41,944 nt of DNA from Rhodospirillaceae bacterium (GTDB taxonomy: Bacteria > Pseudomonadota > Alphaproteobacteria > MPNO01 > UBA2964). Shown piece by piece: positions 1 to 8,911 of the stretch. Positions within the stretch are counted from its first letter, which is position 1. Every line of letters begins with the position of its first letter. The stretch spans positions 127,749-169,692 of the forward strand of contig PAPV01000013.1 of NCBI GenBank assembly GCA_002709075.1, written 5' to 3'. The notes beneath the pieces are model-generated. The model worked only from the letters and a program-made list of their open reading frames with translations, had not been told where the DNA came from and did no database searches. Position numbers and translations under genes: made by a program.

Positions 1-1
1 G

Positions 2-607
2 CGTCGCGCAGTCGCAGGATATGAGTATAAAGGCAACTTTATAGATATTGGTATTCCCGACGATCTTATTCGTGCGGATAAGGTCCTCGGCAAATGGTTA
101 CACCGTCCTGCGGCCTTCCTCGATAGAGATGGAACAATTAATTGTGATCATGGATATGTACACCGCCAGGAGGACATTGAGTGGATACAAGGAGTATTGC
201 CGGCAATAAAGTTGCTCAATGACAGTGGTTATTTAGTTTTTGTGGTAACCAATCAAGCAGGAATTGCTAGAGGTTTTTTTTCTCGCACTGATGTTGAAAA
301 GTTACATATTTGGATGAATGCACGATTTTTTGCGTCTGGCGCACACGTTGACCGATTTTATTACTGCCCACATCATCCCACTGCTGGTAGCGGAAAATAT
401 ACAGTCTCCTGTGACTGCAGGAAGCCTAAGGGCGGGATGCTTCGCACTGCACTATCGGAGTGGTCTGTGGACAAAAACCGAAGTTTTTTGATTGGAGATA
501 AAGAAACCGATGTTGCCGCCGCGAGAGACGCCGACATTAAAGGTTTTTTGTTTGATGGAAAAAATTTGCACAGTGCGGTAAAAAAAATTTTACAGAAGCT
601 GGGTTAA
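2..607 (+). CDS. Bifunctional heptose-1-phosphate guanylyltransferase / GmhB-type phosphatase fusion (3' part)
   Basis: The reading frame is open from the left edge, so the 5' part lies outside the window. The first residues (GYEYKGNFIDIGIPDDLIRA) match the C-terminal end of a sugar-phosphate nucleotidyltransferase of the HddC type. After a short linker comes a HAD-IIIA phosphatase with motif I FLDRDGTIN, the Cys/His zinc loop of GmhB (CPHH, then CDCRKP) and the late motif IGDKETDVAAARDA. GmhB removes the 7-phosphate from heptose 1,7-bisphosphate, and the nucleotidyltransferase activates heptose 1-phosphate with GTP, both for cytoplasmic synthesis of LPS or S-layer heptose. An in-frame TTG at 197 would cut off motif I and is not the start. 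The family call is firm; the exact sugar is inferred. Confidence 0.85.
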   Translation, partial: RRAVAGYEYKGNFIDIGIPDDLIRADKVLGKWLHRPAAFLDRDGTINCDHGYVHRQEDIEWIQGVLPAIKLLNDSGYLVFVVTNQAGIARGFFSRTDVEKLHIWMNARFFASGAHVDRFYYCPHHPTAGSGKYTVSCDCRKPKGGMLRTALSEWSVDKNRSFLIGDKETDVAAARDADIKGFLFDGKNLHSAVKKILQKLG

Positions 608-1070
608 ACTTAGTGTGTTTTTGTAATCTATAGTGAGAAGAGATTTTGCATAATTTGCTAATATTTCCTTTAAAGTTAAAGAATTTGAGAGTGATCACTT
701 GGGAAAAACCTAGGTACTGAACATATGGCAGGGCAAACTTAATGTTTGCTTCCTCAAATTGTTACGTTACGGGAAAATTATTTTGCTAAATTATCAGAGT
801 GGGTTGTCAAGTGACCTTGTGTCTTTCTTCGTAGGGCAGATAAGGAAACAGTGTGTTACCTTAAGTAATGTTTTACTAAAAAGCTCGGTGATGTCATTAA
901 AATGTTGATTTTTGAATGTTGATACATTTAATAATCGGACAAGAAGCCTTTTTAAGGCTGTAACCAATTATTCTATTTACATTAAATATCGGGGATAAAA
1001 CTATCCTTTAATCCTAAATTGGATACCCAACATCGATTTAACAAATATATTTTTGGACCAAAGATTAGTC
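608..1070. other. AT-rich intergenic region, no gene seen
   Basis: This stretch has stop codons in all frames and no RNA gene that I can recognise. It holds a 9-bp direct repeat AATGTTGAT at 901-909 and 915-923, and a short palindrome AGCCTT-TTT-AAGGCT at 945-959 that is not followed by a T tract. It presumably holds the promoter of the nitroreductase-like gene, but no convincing -35/-10 pair stands out. Confidence 0.5.
901..923. repeat. Short direct repeat AATGTTGAT x2
   Basis: Two perfect 9-bp copies with a 14-bp period lie upstream of the Tat-exported nitroreductase-like gene. They could be a tandem regulator half-site or chance in AT-rich DNA; nothing else supports a function. Confidence 0.3.
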
Positions 1071-2291
1071 ATGACGGTTAATAAAAATCGGCGGAAATTC
1101 TTAATTCAGTCAAAGAGATTTGCAACAGTTGGTGTGGCCACCTTGTTAGGAGGCACCGTTGTTTGGAGAGCTCATGAACGGGAGGTGTTTTCTGAGAGCA
1201 AAGCATCAGGAGAACATTATTTAAATGTAGCTAAATCAACTTTTGGCGAGGATGCATGTTTTTTTTGTGCGGCGGGAGCACTGGCATCAAGTTATCTTAA
1301 TAGTCAACCTTGGAGTTTTGAGGTTTCAGACAAACAGATACTTGTTTTTGCAGATATGTCACGTTGGACAGGTGCAAATGATCCGGCTGCACGTATGTTG
1401 TTTATGAGCATAGGTGCTGCAATTCGAAATATTGAGATCGCTGCACGTGCTCATGGCAATGTAACAAAGACATCTATTGTTCTAGACGAAAGTGTTTTCA
1501 TACCGGGTAACGCAGAATTGGTTTTGGTTGCTCAGATTGATTTGTTTCCAAAACAGTTAACACAAGATTTTGGTAATTCATACAAGGCTATAGCAGATAG
1601 ACGAACAAATCGTCATACACATGATTTAGGAAGATATATTGCAAAGTCAGATATAAGAAAAATTCGAATTATAGGAGAGACAACCTTAACGAAAACTCTC
1701 CTAATTCCGCATACAGAGCGAAGTCATGGGGTTTTAGCGAGGCTGATGGCCGAAGCATCATTATTTCGTAGATCTAGCCGTGAATGTACAGATGATGCAG
1801 CACGCTGGTTTCGGTGTGAGCCGGTTGATGCGCTTGCGAAGCGAGATGGTGAAACCCTGGAGACCCTCGGTATCCCGCCGCTGTATTTGCCTGCATGGAA
1901 ATTTTGGAGATGTCCATCACCGCAGGACCTCGCCAACTTTAGGTCCGATATTATTGCAGAGCGATCCCGATACAGCAACTATCTTGGAGCCCTGATGTTA
2001 CCCAGAGACAAGGTGTCAATGCGTTCGATTGTCTTCGCAGGAGGTGTGTGGCAGAGCCTTTGTCTAACTGCAACGCAATTTGGACTCTCCATCCACCCAG
2101 TTAGTGCTCTATCTGAATATTTTTTCACACCTAGCCTTAAAAAAGCGAGACATGCTGAAGATCAGTTTCAACGTCATGTCTCTCGTACACGAGATTGGAG
2201 GGCGGTTCTGTCATTTAGATTGGGGCGTGCTACAGGTGAATCTTCATTTTCTTATAGAAGAAAGCCTAATTCATTCATCTTTAAAGTATAA
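1071..2291 (+). CDS. Tat-exported nitroreductase-like protein (Acg family)
   Basis: The N-terminus carries a twin-arginine signal: NRRKFLI, then a hydrophobic stretch around FATVGVATLLGGTVVW, which points to folded export with a bound cofactor. The following segment, SSYLNSQPWSFEVSDKQI then a DPAARMLFMSIGAAIRNIEIAARAHG block, resembles the FMN-binding first half of the Acg/nitroreductase-like family found in many proteobacteria and mycobacteria. The C-terminal segment (LSFRLGRATGESSFSYRRKP) keeps the usual RxGxA-type ending. The ATG at 1071 puts RR near residue 6, which suits a Tat signal better than the TTG at 1053. Flavin binding and reductase activity are inferred; Acg-type proteins often lack typical nitroreductase activity. 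It stands alone upstream of the GMC oxidoreductase. Confidence 0.7.
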   Translation: MTVNKNRRKFLIQSKRFATVGVATLLGGTVVWRAHEREVFSESKASGEHYLNVAKSTFGEDACFFCAAGALASSYLNSQPWSFEVSDKQILVFADMSRWTGANDPAARMLFMSIGAAIRNIEIAARAHGNVTKTSIVLDESVFIPGNAELVLVAQIDLFPKQLTQDFGNSYKAIADRRTNRHTHDLGRYIAKSDIRKIRIIGETTLTKTLLIPHTERSHGVLARLMAEASLFRRSSRECTDDAARWFRCEPVDALAKRDGETLETLGIPPLYLPAWKFWRCPSPQDLANFRSDIIAERSRYSNYLGALMLPRDKVSMRSIVFAGGVWQSLCLTATQFGLSIHPVSALSEYFFTPSLKKARHAEDQFQRHVSRTRDWRAVLSFRLGRATGESSFSYRRKPNSFIFKV

Positions 2292-2440
2292 AAAATAATA
2301 TCCTGTATCTCGTTAAATTCGGAATCCATTATTGCCAACGTAGAGAATTTAACAAAGCACTTGTAATTTACCCTTTAAAATTTAACTAGAGCTAGTATTT
2401 TCTTTTCTATGCAAGATGGTTTAATTTAACGGTCGCGGAA

Positions 2441-4153
2441 ATGGATTTCAATGGAAAGATATTTGATTATATCATAATTGGCGCGGGAAGCGCGGGATGC
2501 CCTTTGGCAAACCGTCTTTCTGAAAATCCTAAAAAAACTGTATTATTGTTAGAGGCTGGGGATGACTTTTTTCCAAAGAATCAACCTGCCATCCTCAATC
2601 AGGCATTTGTAACAAGTTCAAAAAAGAATGAACATTTTGTCTGGCGTGATCTTAAAGCGGCATTTCTGCCCCGCCCACCCAATGCTCCCGATAAAAGAGC
2701 ACGGAGGCGCTATCATCAGGGAAAATTTATTGGGGGTAGTTCAAGTGTGAATGGTATGTGTGCTGTTAGGGGTGTTCCAAGCGATTTCAGGGATTGGGAA
2801 CTAGCCGGTGCAAAGGGTTGGGGTTGGCAAGATGTTTTACCATACTATCGTAAGTTGGAGAATGATTGGGATTTTGATGGACCTTTGCACGGAAAAGATG
2901 GACCGATAACTTTACGTCGTTTGTTTTCGGATGATTGGCCTGGATTTACTGCAGCTGCCTGCCGTGCTTTCAGGGCATCAGGTTGGCAGGATCTTGGAGA
3001 TCAAAATGGTCAATTCGGAGATGGTTATTTTCCAATTGCTATGAACAAAATAAATGGACAGAGAATTTCATCCGCCGTTGGCTATCTTACGGCAGAAGTT
3101 CGTTCCCGGCCCAATTTTCAAATGCTTTGTCGTACCGTTGTTGAAAAAATAATATTTGAAAGGAAGACTGCGGTTGGAGCATTAGTTATCTGTAACGGCA
3201 ATAGATTTGTCCTAAAGGCGCATGAAATTATTGTATCTTCAGGTGCCCTGCACTCACCAGCCTTGCTCATGCGTTCGGGTGTGGGGGCGGCAGCTTCACT
3301 TGTTGAACACGGGATTGATATTGTTGCTGACCGATCAGGGGTTGGCAAAAACTTACAAGAGCACCCGGGTGTAAACTTTGGTGCGTGGTTGAAGCGGGGA
3401 GCGCGGCTTAAAAAAAATTTCCCGACCCATATGATTGCTTCTTTGCGTTATTCATCAAATTTTGAAAAAGTTCCAAAAGGGGATATGTATATCGTACCGA
3501 CCAATCGAGCTGCATGGCATGCTGTTGGCAGTCAAATCGGTATTATGCAGTTATGGGTAAATCGTTCCTATAGTCGAGGTGAAGTGACAATTGCAGGTAC
3601 AGATCCTCTTGAAGAACCAATTGTTGATTTTAATATGTGTTCTGACCGACGCGATATGGAACGCTTAATAGCAGGTGTGAAGCTAATGGCTAAAATCTGT
3701 GACCAACCGGAATTTAAAGATGTAGTAATAGATTTTTTCCCAGTTAGTTATTCGTCGCGTGCTTCAAAATATAGTGTTTACAAGAGTTGGTTGGCTTTTG
3801 AGACGTGGACAGCGTCCATACTGATGGATGCTTTACCGTTCGCTAGGAGTTGGTTTGTTGATAATATGATTTCTGATGGACCAACTATTCGCGAACTTGC
3901 AGAAGATGAATTAACCTGTGAAAATTGGATTTCAAGTACAGTTTTGGGGCACTGGCATGCTTCCTGTACTTGTAAAATGGGCGCTCCTGATGATCCAATG
4001 GCAGTAACTAATCCTAGCGGGAAGGTATATGGAGTAGAAGGGCTACGGGTTGCAGATGCATCGATTATGCCAATGATACCCTGCGCGAATACAAACTTAA
4101 CCTCGATCATGATTGGTGAGAGGATTGCGGATATGATTAAGGCAGAAAACTAG
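2441..4153 (+). CDS. GMC-family FAD-dependent alcohol oxidoreductase (choline dehydrogenase-like)
   Basis: At 570 residues this is full length for bacterial GMC oxidoreductases. The N-terminal Rossmann motif IIIGAGSAGCPLANRL binds FAD with the ribose-binding Glu in LLLEAGDD, and GMC signature 1 is visible in GKFIGGSSSVNGM. The C-terminal catalytic part has WHASCTCKMG with the likely base H506, and CANTN, whose Asn is near residue 550-552. Such enzymes oxidise primary alcohols to aldehydes and pass electrons to quinone or oxygen. The substrate cannot be told. The recX ATG follows 8 bp after the stop, so the two may be co-transcribed. Confidence 0.9.
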   Translation: MDFNGKIFDYIIIGAGSAGCPLANRLSENPKKTVLLLEAGDDFFPKNQPAILNQAFVTSSKKNEHFVWRDLKAAFLPRPPNAPDKRARRRYHQGKFIGGSSSVNGMCAVRGVPSDFRDWELAGAKGWGWQDVLPYYRKLENDWDFDGPLHGKDGPITLRRLFSDDWPGFTAAACRAFRASGWQDLGDQNGQFGDGYFPIAMNKINGQRISSAVGYLTAEVRSRPNFQMLCRTVVEKIIFERKTAVGALVICNGNRFVLKAHEIIVSSGALHSPALLMRSGVGAAASLVEHGIDIVADRSGVGKNLQEHPGVNFGAWLKRGARLKKNFPTHMIASLRYSSNFEKVPKGDMYIVPTNRAAWHAVGSQIGIMQLWVNRSYSRGEVTIAGTDPLEEPIVDFNMCSDRRDMERLIAGVKLMAKICDQPEFKDVVIDFFPVSYSSRASKYSVYKSWLAFETWTASILMDALPFARSWFVDNMISDGPTIRELAEDELTCENWISSTVLGHWHASCTCKMGAPDDPMAVTNPSGKVYGVEGLRVADASIMPMIPCANTNLTSIMIGERIADMIKAEN

Positions 4154-4161
4154 AATTGCCA

Positions 4162-4746
4162 ATGGTAAACGAAAAAGATACTTCCCAACGGTCCGGTATC
4201 ACGGTTCGCCGGATGACTTCAAAAAGGCTCAACAAACTAGCGCTTAATTATTGCAAAAAATATATTGTATCTTCAAAGAGACTCTCTGAATATCTTTTAA
4301 AGCGCGTTTACCTTGAAGAAAAAGATTCTGACAAAAAAAAAATCTTATCTGAAGAAATACAAAAAATAACAAACCGAATGATAGAATTCGGATTGGTTAA
4401 TGATTACGAGGCGGCATCCGCTAAACTTCGCTGTAATTTAAAATCTGGTTATGCGCCTGCCATGGCAGTTAGTTTTGCAGCGAAACGTGCATGCGTAGAT
4501 TTAGAATTGGTGGAAGATATTTTACCCGAAGCGATTCGGGATTCTTTCCAGAAACCTTGTAATGATTGTATTGAAGAGGATATTGACGACGTTCTATTAG
4601 CTCGATTAGCGCTTAAACGTAGACGCCGTGGTCCATTCCGAGTTAGTGGCCGCAGTGTAAACACTGATAAGCGAGATATTGGTTGGTTGCAGCGCCGCGG
4701 TTATACATTTGATATTATCCGAAAAGCAATGGAGTTGAGTGATTAA
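4162..4746 (+). CDS. recX: Regulatory protein RecX
   Basis: RecX binds RecA filaments and limits recombinase activity. The protein consists of tandem three-helix repeats: ALNYCKKYIVSSKRLSEYLL, then IEFGLVNDYEAASAKLR with the invariant GLxxD and following Tyr, and C-terminally RRGYTFDIIRKAMEL, the usual final RecX helix pair. Its length is typical of alphaproteobacterial RecX. The ATG at 4162 is preferred over the TTG at 4156. No recA is in the window, and the gene lies directly behind a GMC oxidoreductase. A run of ten A residues at 4333-4342 lies inside the coding sequence and could be prone to slippage. Confidence 0.85.
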   Translation: MVNEKDTSQRSGITVRRMTSKRLNKLALNYCKKYIVSSKRLSEYLLKRVYLEEKDSDKKKILSEEIQKITNRMIEFGLVNDYEAASAKLRCNLKSGYAPAMAVSFAAKRACVDLELVEDILPEAIRDSFQKPCNDCIEEDIDDVLLARLALKRRRRGPFRVSGRSVNTDKRDIGWLQRRGYTFDIIRKAMELSD

Positions 4747-4877
4747 ATATAGGATGATCCTGAAATTTGACTCAAATATTAAATAGTAACGTGTACATTT
4801 TGCGTAAAAAGGCGCTTGCGGATATAATGTCAGCCTTTGATATTCAAGTAAATTATTCCCTGTCGTCTACTTAATAT

Positions 4878-6089
4878 TTAAAATCGATGACTTTCTGCTT
4901 CAACACCTAACAGCACCGCTCCAACTGGTTCAAAGTTTGATAGATGTGATTGACCCTGAGCAGATATAGCTTGCAGGTCTCTAAACCTTCTTTCGAAAGG
5001 ATGCATCTCGAAAATACCATTTGTCCCCGTAGCGTGGAACGCATAGTTTCCTACCTCGCGAGCTTGCAGCATAGCCCAAGTTATTGCCATTCGCAGTCTG
5101 GCTCTTAATTTGAGTGAGGGTGCGCCGGTTTCTATTACTCTCTCCCAATATTCTTCAATTGTTTCTAATAATAAAGCTCTTGCTGAACATAGTCTTGCTT
5201 CATTTTCGGTCGTGTTGGACTGAATGACAGCATTATCTCTCATCATGACTGGTTTTCCATTTGATTTCCTGTTTCCACCAGCCGGTTTTTCCGCGGTAAG
5301 TTTTTTGAAATCTTCAAAAAGCGTCCTGGAAACGCCTAATGCTAATCCAGCAAAAATGATGCCATATGCGGTTAGAAGGGGCACAGAATAAAGGGGCCCG
5401 AATTCAGTCCTGTCCGGTTGAGAATCTCTCCATGTGGTGTGTGCATCGTCCACAAAAACATTGGTAGCGACATATGTGTCACTGCCGGTTCCCTTGAGGC
5501 CCATTACATTCCAGACTCCTTCAAAGTTTACTTGTTCTCTAGGTATAAGCATTGTTCGCATGATTGGTGACCCGTTTTTATTTTTAAGTTGATCACCATT
5601 TTTATCAACAACAAAACTATGACCTCCTACCCATGTTGCATTTAGGCTACCACTCCCAAAACGCCACTTACCATTTGAATTGTAACCACCATTTACTTTT
5701 TCGGCTTTTGCTGTTGCGTTTGGCGGTCCCCAAGCCAAAACGGCGTCATAAGGTTGAAAGATTTCTTTTGCGACTGCTTTCGGAACGTATGCCGCAGCCC
5801 AGCTACATCCGCTTGCTTGCCCTACACACCAGGCTGTACTTGCGTCAGCGCGGGCAATTGCTTCGGTTGCGAGGGCTATCTCCAGAGGGGTCGCTTCAGC
5901 GCCTCCTACGGTTCTAGGCAGAGCCATTCGAAAGAGTTGTTTCTCATGAAGTGCTGCCATGACTTCAGTTGTAACATGCCCCCTCGACTCTATGTTCGCG
6001 GAATTTTCACTTATTAAATTTTGCAAACTCTTGGCACGCGCAACCCAGTCAACAGATTGATTTGTAAAATTTTCAACCAACTGATCCAT
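4878..6089 (-). CDS. Acyl-CoA dehydrogenase-fold flavin-dependent monooxygenase (two-component type)
   Basis: The 403-residue protein has the acyl-CoA dehydrogenase fold but resembles the HsaA/HpaB-C2/DszC monooxygenase branch. The N-terminal helical domain includes LFRMALPRTVGGAEATPLEI and ATEAIARADASTAWCVGQ. The middle beta domain has the GLKGTGSDTYVATNVFVDD segment. The C-terminal part ends in FRDLQAISAQGQSHLSNFEPVG, matching the group's RDL...QxH...EPVG signature. Such enzymes use reduced flavin supplied by a separate reductase and O2 to hydroxylate phenols or oxidise S or N atoms; no small flavin reductase gene is seen in the window. The start is supported by GAGGAT about 7 bases upstream of ATG. 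It is divergent from the first UbiD gene, suggesting joint regulation. Confidence 0.8.
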   Translation of the reverse strand: MDQLVENFTNQSVDWVARAKSLQNLISENSANIESRGHVTTEVMAALHEKQLFRMALPRTVGGAEATPLEIALATEAIARADASTAWCVGQASGCSWAAAYVPKAVAKEIFQPYDAVLAWGPPNATAKAEKVNGGYNSNGKWRFGSGSLNATWVGGHSFVVDKNGDQLKNKNGSPIMRTMLIPREQVNFEGVWNVMGLKGTGSDTYVATNVFVDDAHTTWRDSQPDRTEFGPLYSVPLLTAYGIIFAGLALGVSRTLFEDFKKLTAEKPAGGNRKSNGKPVMMRDNAVIQSNTTENEARLCSARALLLETIEEYWERVIETGAPSLKLRARLRMAITWAMLQAREVGNYAFHATGTNGIFEMHPFERRFRDLQAISAQGQSHLSNFEPVGAVLLGVEAESHRF

Positions 6090-6204
6090 TATTAATCCTC
6101 ATCCACAACCTTTACCAATATACTCACACATTCTCTGTTGGCTAGCAATTTACGTCCCAGTATAAAGGTAATCAAATTTTATTTAAACAAAATTGGAAAT
6201 TACA

Positions 6205-7674
6205 ATGGTAGATGAATCGGAGCCTAAAAATTCATTGCGACGCAATGAGGGTTATGCAGATCTCAGAGAATTAATTGAGCGGTTTGAGTCAATGGGTGAA
6301 ATTGAACATGTTGATGGAGCTGATTGGAATCTAGAGGTTGCCGCGATAGCCGAGACAGTGGCTGCAAAGGCACCTGGTCGTGCCCCAGCCCTTATTTTTG
6401 ATAATATTAAGGGGTATCCCAAAGGTTTTAGAATTATGGCTGGCGGTGCAAACGGATTGAAACGTCTGGCGGTAGTTATGGATCTACCAGAGCCTGAAAC
6501 AGAGATGGAACTTGTGTCTGCAATGCGCCAACGGATGCGAAAAGATTTTCAACCCATTTCACCTATTGAGGTAAATTCTGGGCCGGTAATGGAAAACATT
6601 GATCGCGGAGATGATATTGATATGTGGAAGTTTCCTGTACCTTTTGTCCATGAGTTAGACGGAGGTCGTTACATTGGCACAGATGATCTCGTTATTATGC
6701 GCGATCCAGATAGTGGTTGGGTTAACTGTGGTACTTACCGCACCATGGTTCATGACAAAAACACGGTAGCTGTTTGGATGTCTCCGGGTAAACATGGACG
6801 GCTTATTGCCGAGAAATATAAGAAACGTGGTGAAGATTGTCCGGTACTTATTTCATGTGGTCAAGATCCGCTATTGTTTATTACTGCACACCAGGAAATA
6901 GATCCAGAGGTTGATGAGTTAGCTTATGCTGGTGGGCAAAGAGGCCGCGCTATCGATTATATTCCATCAGAGGTCCACAAATTGCCAGTTCCTGCAGATT
7001 CAGAACTTGTAATCGAGGGGACAATGAAAATGGATGAGATGCGGGAAGAAGGTCCGTTTGGAGAGTTTATGGGTTACTACGCCTCAAATGCTAGTGAGTT
7101 ACCAGTAGTGAACGTAGAGAGAGTATATTATCGGAACGAACCAATTCTTACTTTAGCAGTACCGTCTCGTCCTCCAGAAAATTTCACATTTGCTCGAGCA
7201 ACGGTTAAATCAGCGTTGATTTGGGATGAAATGGAAAAAGCAGGAATTCCCGGTGTCAAAGGGGTTTGGTGTCATGAAGCCGGTGCAGGGCGACTTTTCA
7301 ACGTTGTTGCAATTGAGCAGCTATACCCGGGTCATGCGTCGCAGGCAGCTATGGTTGCAACAAACTGTCACGCAGGAAATTATGCTGGACGGTGGGTAGT
7401 AGTAGTAGACCAAGATATTGACCCTTCCAATATTTTTGATGTGATCTGGGCAATGTCTACGCGTTGCGATCCGCCAGAAGATGTTCAATTTATTAAACGT
7501 GCTTGGTCAACACCCCTTGATCCTCTGCTTCGAGAGCCTCCGTGGCAAAACAATCGTGGTATTATCGACGCTTGTCGTCCTTACGGTTGGAAGGATGAAT
7601 TTCCAAAAGTTGCTGAGTCATCTCCTGAATTGAAGAAACAAATCCAAAAAAAATGGCCCTACCTATACAAATAA
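6205..7674 (+). CDS. UbiD-family prenylated-FMN-dependent decarboxylase (copy 1)
   Basis: UbiD-family enzymes reversibly decarboxylate aromatic, heteroaromatic or acrylic acids using prenylated FMN. The key residues of fungal Fdc1 are recognisable with the same spacing: N174 and R179 in NCGTYR, H197 in PGKHG, and E282/E287 in EEGPFGE, corresponding as I recall to Fdc1 N168, R173, H191, E277 and E282. The length of 489 residues is normal. The ATG at 6205 is chosen over the TTG at 6193. The gene stops 4 bp from the convergent MFS gene and is divergent from a flavin monooxygenase. It is not the ubiquinone-pathway UbiD by close resemblance; the general look is nearer to phenolic or heteroaromatic acid decarboxylases. 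No UbiX prenyltransferase is in the window. Confidence 0.88.
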   Translation: MVDESEPKNSLRRNEGYADLRELIERFESMGEIEHVDGADWNLEVAAIAETVAAKAPGRAPALIFDNIKGYPKGFRIMAGGANGLKRLAVVMDLPEPETEMELVSAMRQRMRKDFQPISPIEVNSGPVMENIDRGDDIDMWKFPVPFVHELDGGRYIGTDDLVIMRDPDSGWVNCGTYRTMVHDKNTVAVWMSPGKHGRLIAEKYKKRGEDCPVLISCGQDPLLFITAHQEIDPEVDELAYAGGQRGRAIDYIPSEVHKLPVPADSELVIEGTMKMDEMREEGPFGEFMGYYASNASELPVVNVERVYYRNEPILTLAVPSRPPENFTFARATVKSALIWDEMEKAGIPGVKGVWCHEAGAGRLFNVVAIEQLYPGHASQAAMVATNCHAGNYAGRWVVVVDQDIDPSNIFDVIWAMSTRCDPPEDVQFIKRAWSTPLDPLLREPPWQNNRGIIDACRPYGWKDEFPKVAESSPELKKQIQKKWPYLYK

Positions 7675-7678
7675 GTGT

Positions 7679-8911
7679 TTAATCGCGTGTAATCCAAATA
7701 ATTACTGCAGAAAGAAGTGATAAGCATGATGCTATAAGAACAATTATCGCCACTGGTGTTGGTGTTCCATCTGACAGAAATCCATATAATTGAACGAATA
7801 CCCCTGGCCAAAACATTTGCATAAAAACACCTATTCCAGCTGCAGTGCCCGATAAGCTTGGTATTGTGCCTATTGCGCCTGTCTGTGCACTAGGTAATGC
7901 CAAGCCCTGTGCAAATGTTATAAAAAAACCCGGCACGAATAAAACCCACGCGTTGACTGAAATTAGCCACACCCATGCGCCAAATACACTGCTTGTTACA
8001 ATTAATAAGAGAGAACCGGCAAAAATCATATTTTCAATACTTACTCTCCCAGATAATTGGCTGGAGGTAAAGTTTCCTAATAAGTAGCCAATGGGGAAAA
8101 GAAGAAAGAAAAGACCAAAATCTGTAGTTGGCAAATTTAGAAATTCGTTCATAAGAAGAGAATTCGCCGATGCGAGTGAAAAGAATGCAGCAGAGATGAA
8201 ACCCGATTGTAAAACGAAGGCCGTGAATCTAATATTTTTAAACAGCAAGATATAATCAGTAAAAAATCGATTGTGAGTTTTTTTTGTATTTCTGATTGGG
8301 TTAGTTTCATTTAGATTCGCCCAGGCTAGAACCGCAATTATTGCGCCAAACGCACTTGAAAAAAACATAACAGCACGCCAGTCAGTATATTCGACCAGAA
8401 AGCTGCTTAGTACAGGTGCGATCATTGACCCTATTGATATCATCATTGTTAGAAAAGCGATGATCCGCACTAGGTGTTCCATACCAAATACATCTCGGGC
8501 AATTGCGCGAGCCAATACCATTCCGCAAGCAGCTCCGGCCCCTTGGATCAGTCTTGCAATAATAAGGAACGTAATAGATGGTGCTAATGCGGATAGTAGC
8601 CCTCCTAATGCGTATAAAATTATTCCCACTATCAATACCGGTAGACGCCCACACCGGTCTGAAATCGACCCGTAAATCAAAGTCATCAGGGCCATTATGA
8701 AAGAGGGAACAGAGATTGCCAATTGAGTAATTGTGTCAGTAGAACCGAATTCCTCTTTTATGTAAGGAGTGAGAGGGAAGAAAAGGTGTTGTGTAAAAGG
8801 AAACAGTAACCCTATCAATCCGAGTGTAGACAGAAAAACATTAACTCTTTTCTTTTTACCAACCACATCCAAACAATTTTTAAAATAATCCATTTTCTTT
8901 GGCCGCTGCAT
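7679..8911 (-). CDS. MFS transporter, Bcr/CflA-like exporter family
   Basis: This inner-membrane protein of about 410 residues has roughly 12 hydrophobic segments. It opens with LSTLGLIGLLFPFTQHLFFP and has the MFS loop 2-3 motif as YGSISDRCGRLPVLIVG. LIQGAGAACGMVLARAIARD corresponds to the Bcr/CflA motif near TM4-5. Members are proton-driven drug or metabolite exporters. It is encoded just after, and overlapping, the TauE/SafE permease on the same strand, so the two are probably co-translated. An in-frame ATG at 8893 would shorten the N-terminus by six residues and reduce the overlap; neither start has a clear ribosome-binding site. The transported compound is unknown, though pathway location suggests a catabolic substrate or product. 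Confidence 0.85.
   Translation of the reverse strand: MQRPKKMDYFKNCLDVVGKKKRVNVFLSTLGLIGLLFPFTQHLFFPLTPYIKEEFGSTDTITQLAISVPSFIMALMTLIYGSISDRCGRLPVLIVGIILYALGGLLSALAPSITFLIIARLIQGAGAACGMVLARAIARDVFGMEHLVRIIAFLTMMISIGSMIAPVLSSFLVEYTDWRAVMFFSSAFGAIIAVLAWANLNETNPIRNTKKTHNRFFTDYILLFKNIRFTAFVLQSGFISAAFFSLASANSLLMNEFLNLPTTDFGLFFLLFPIGYLLGNFTSSQLSGRVSIENMIFAGSLLLIVTSSVFGAWVWLISVNAWVLFVPGFFITFAQGLALPSAQTGAIGTIPSLSGTAAGIGVFMQMFWPGVFVQLYGFLSDGTPTPVAIIVLIASCLSLLSAVIIWITRD

Noticed and set aside
197-199. TTG as the start of the GmhB-type phosphatase
   Set aside because: It would remove catalytic motif I, which lies upstream in frame and continues to the window edge.
4751-4838. Hairpins between recX and the monooxygenase gene
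   Set aside because: GGATGATCC is very short and AAAGGC/GCCTTT has a 19-base loop with no T tract; not called as terminators.
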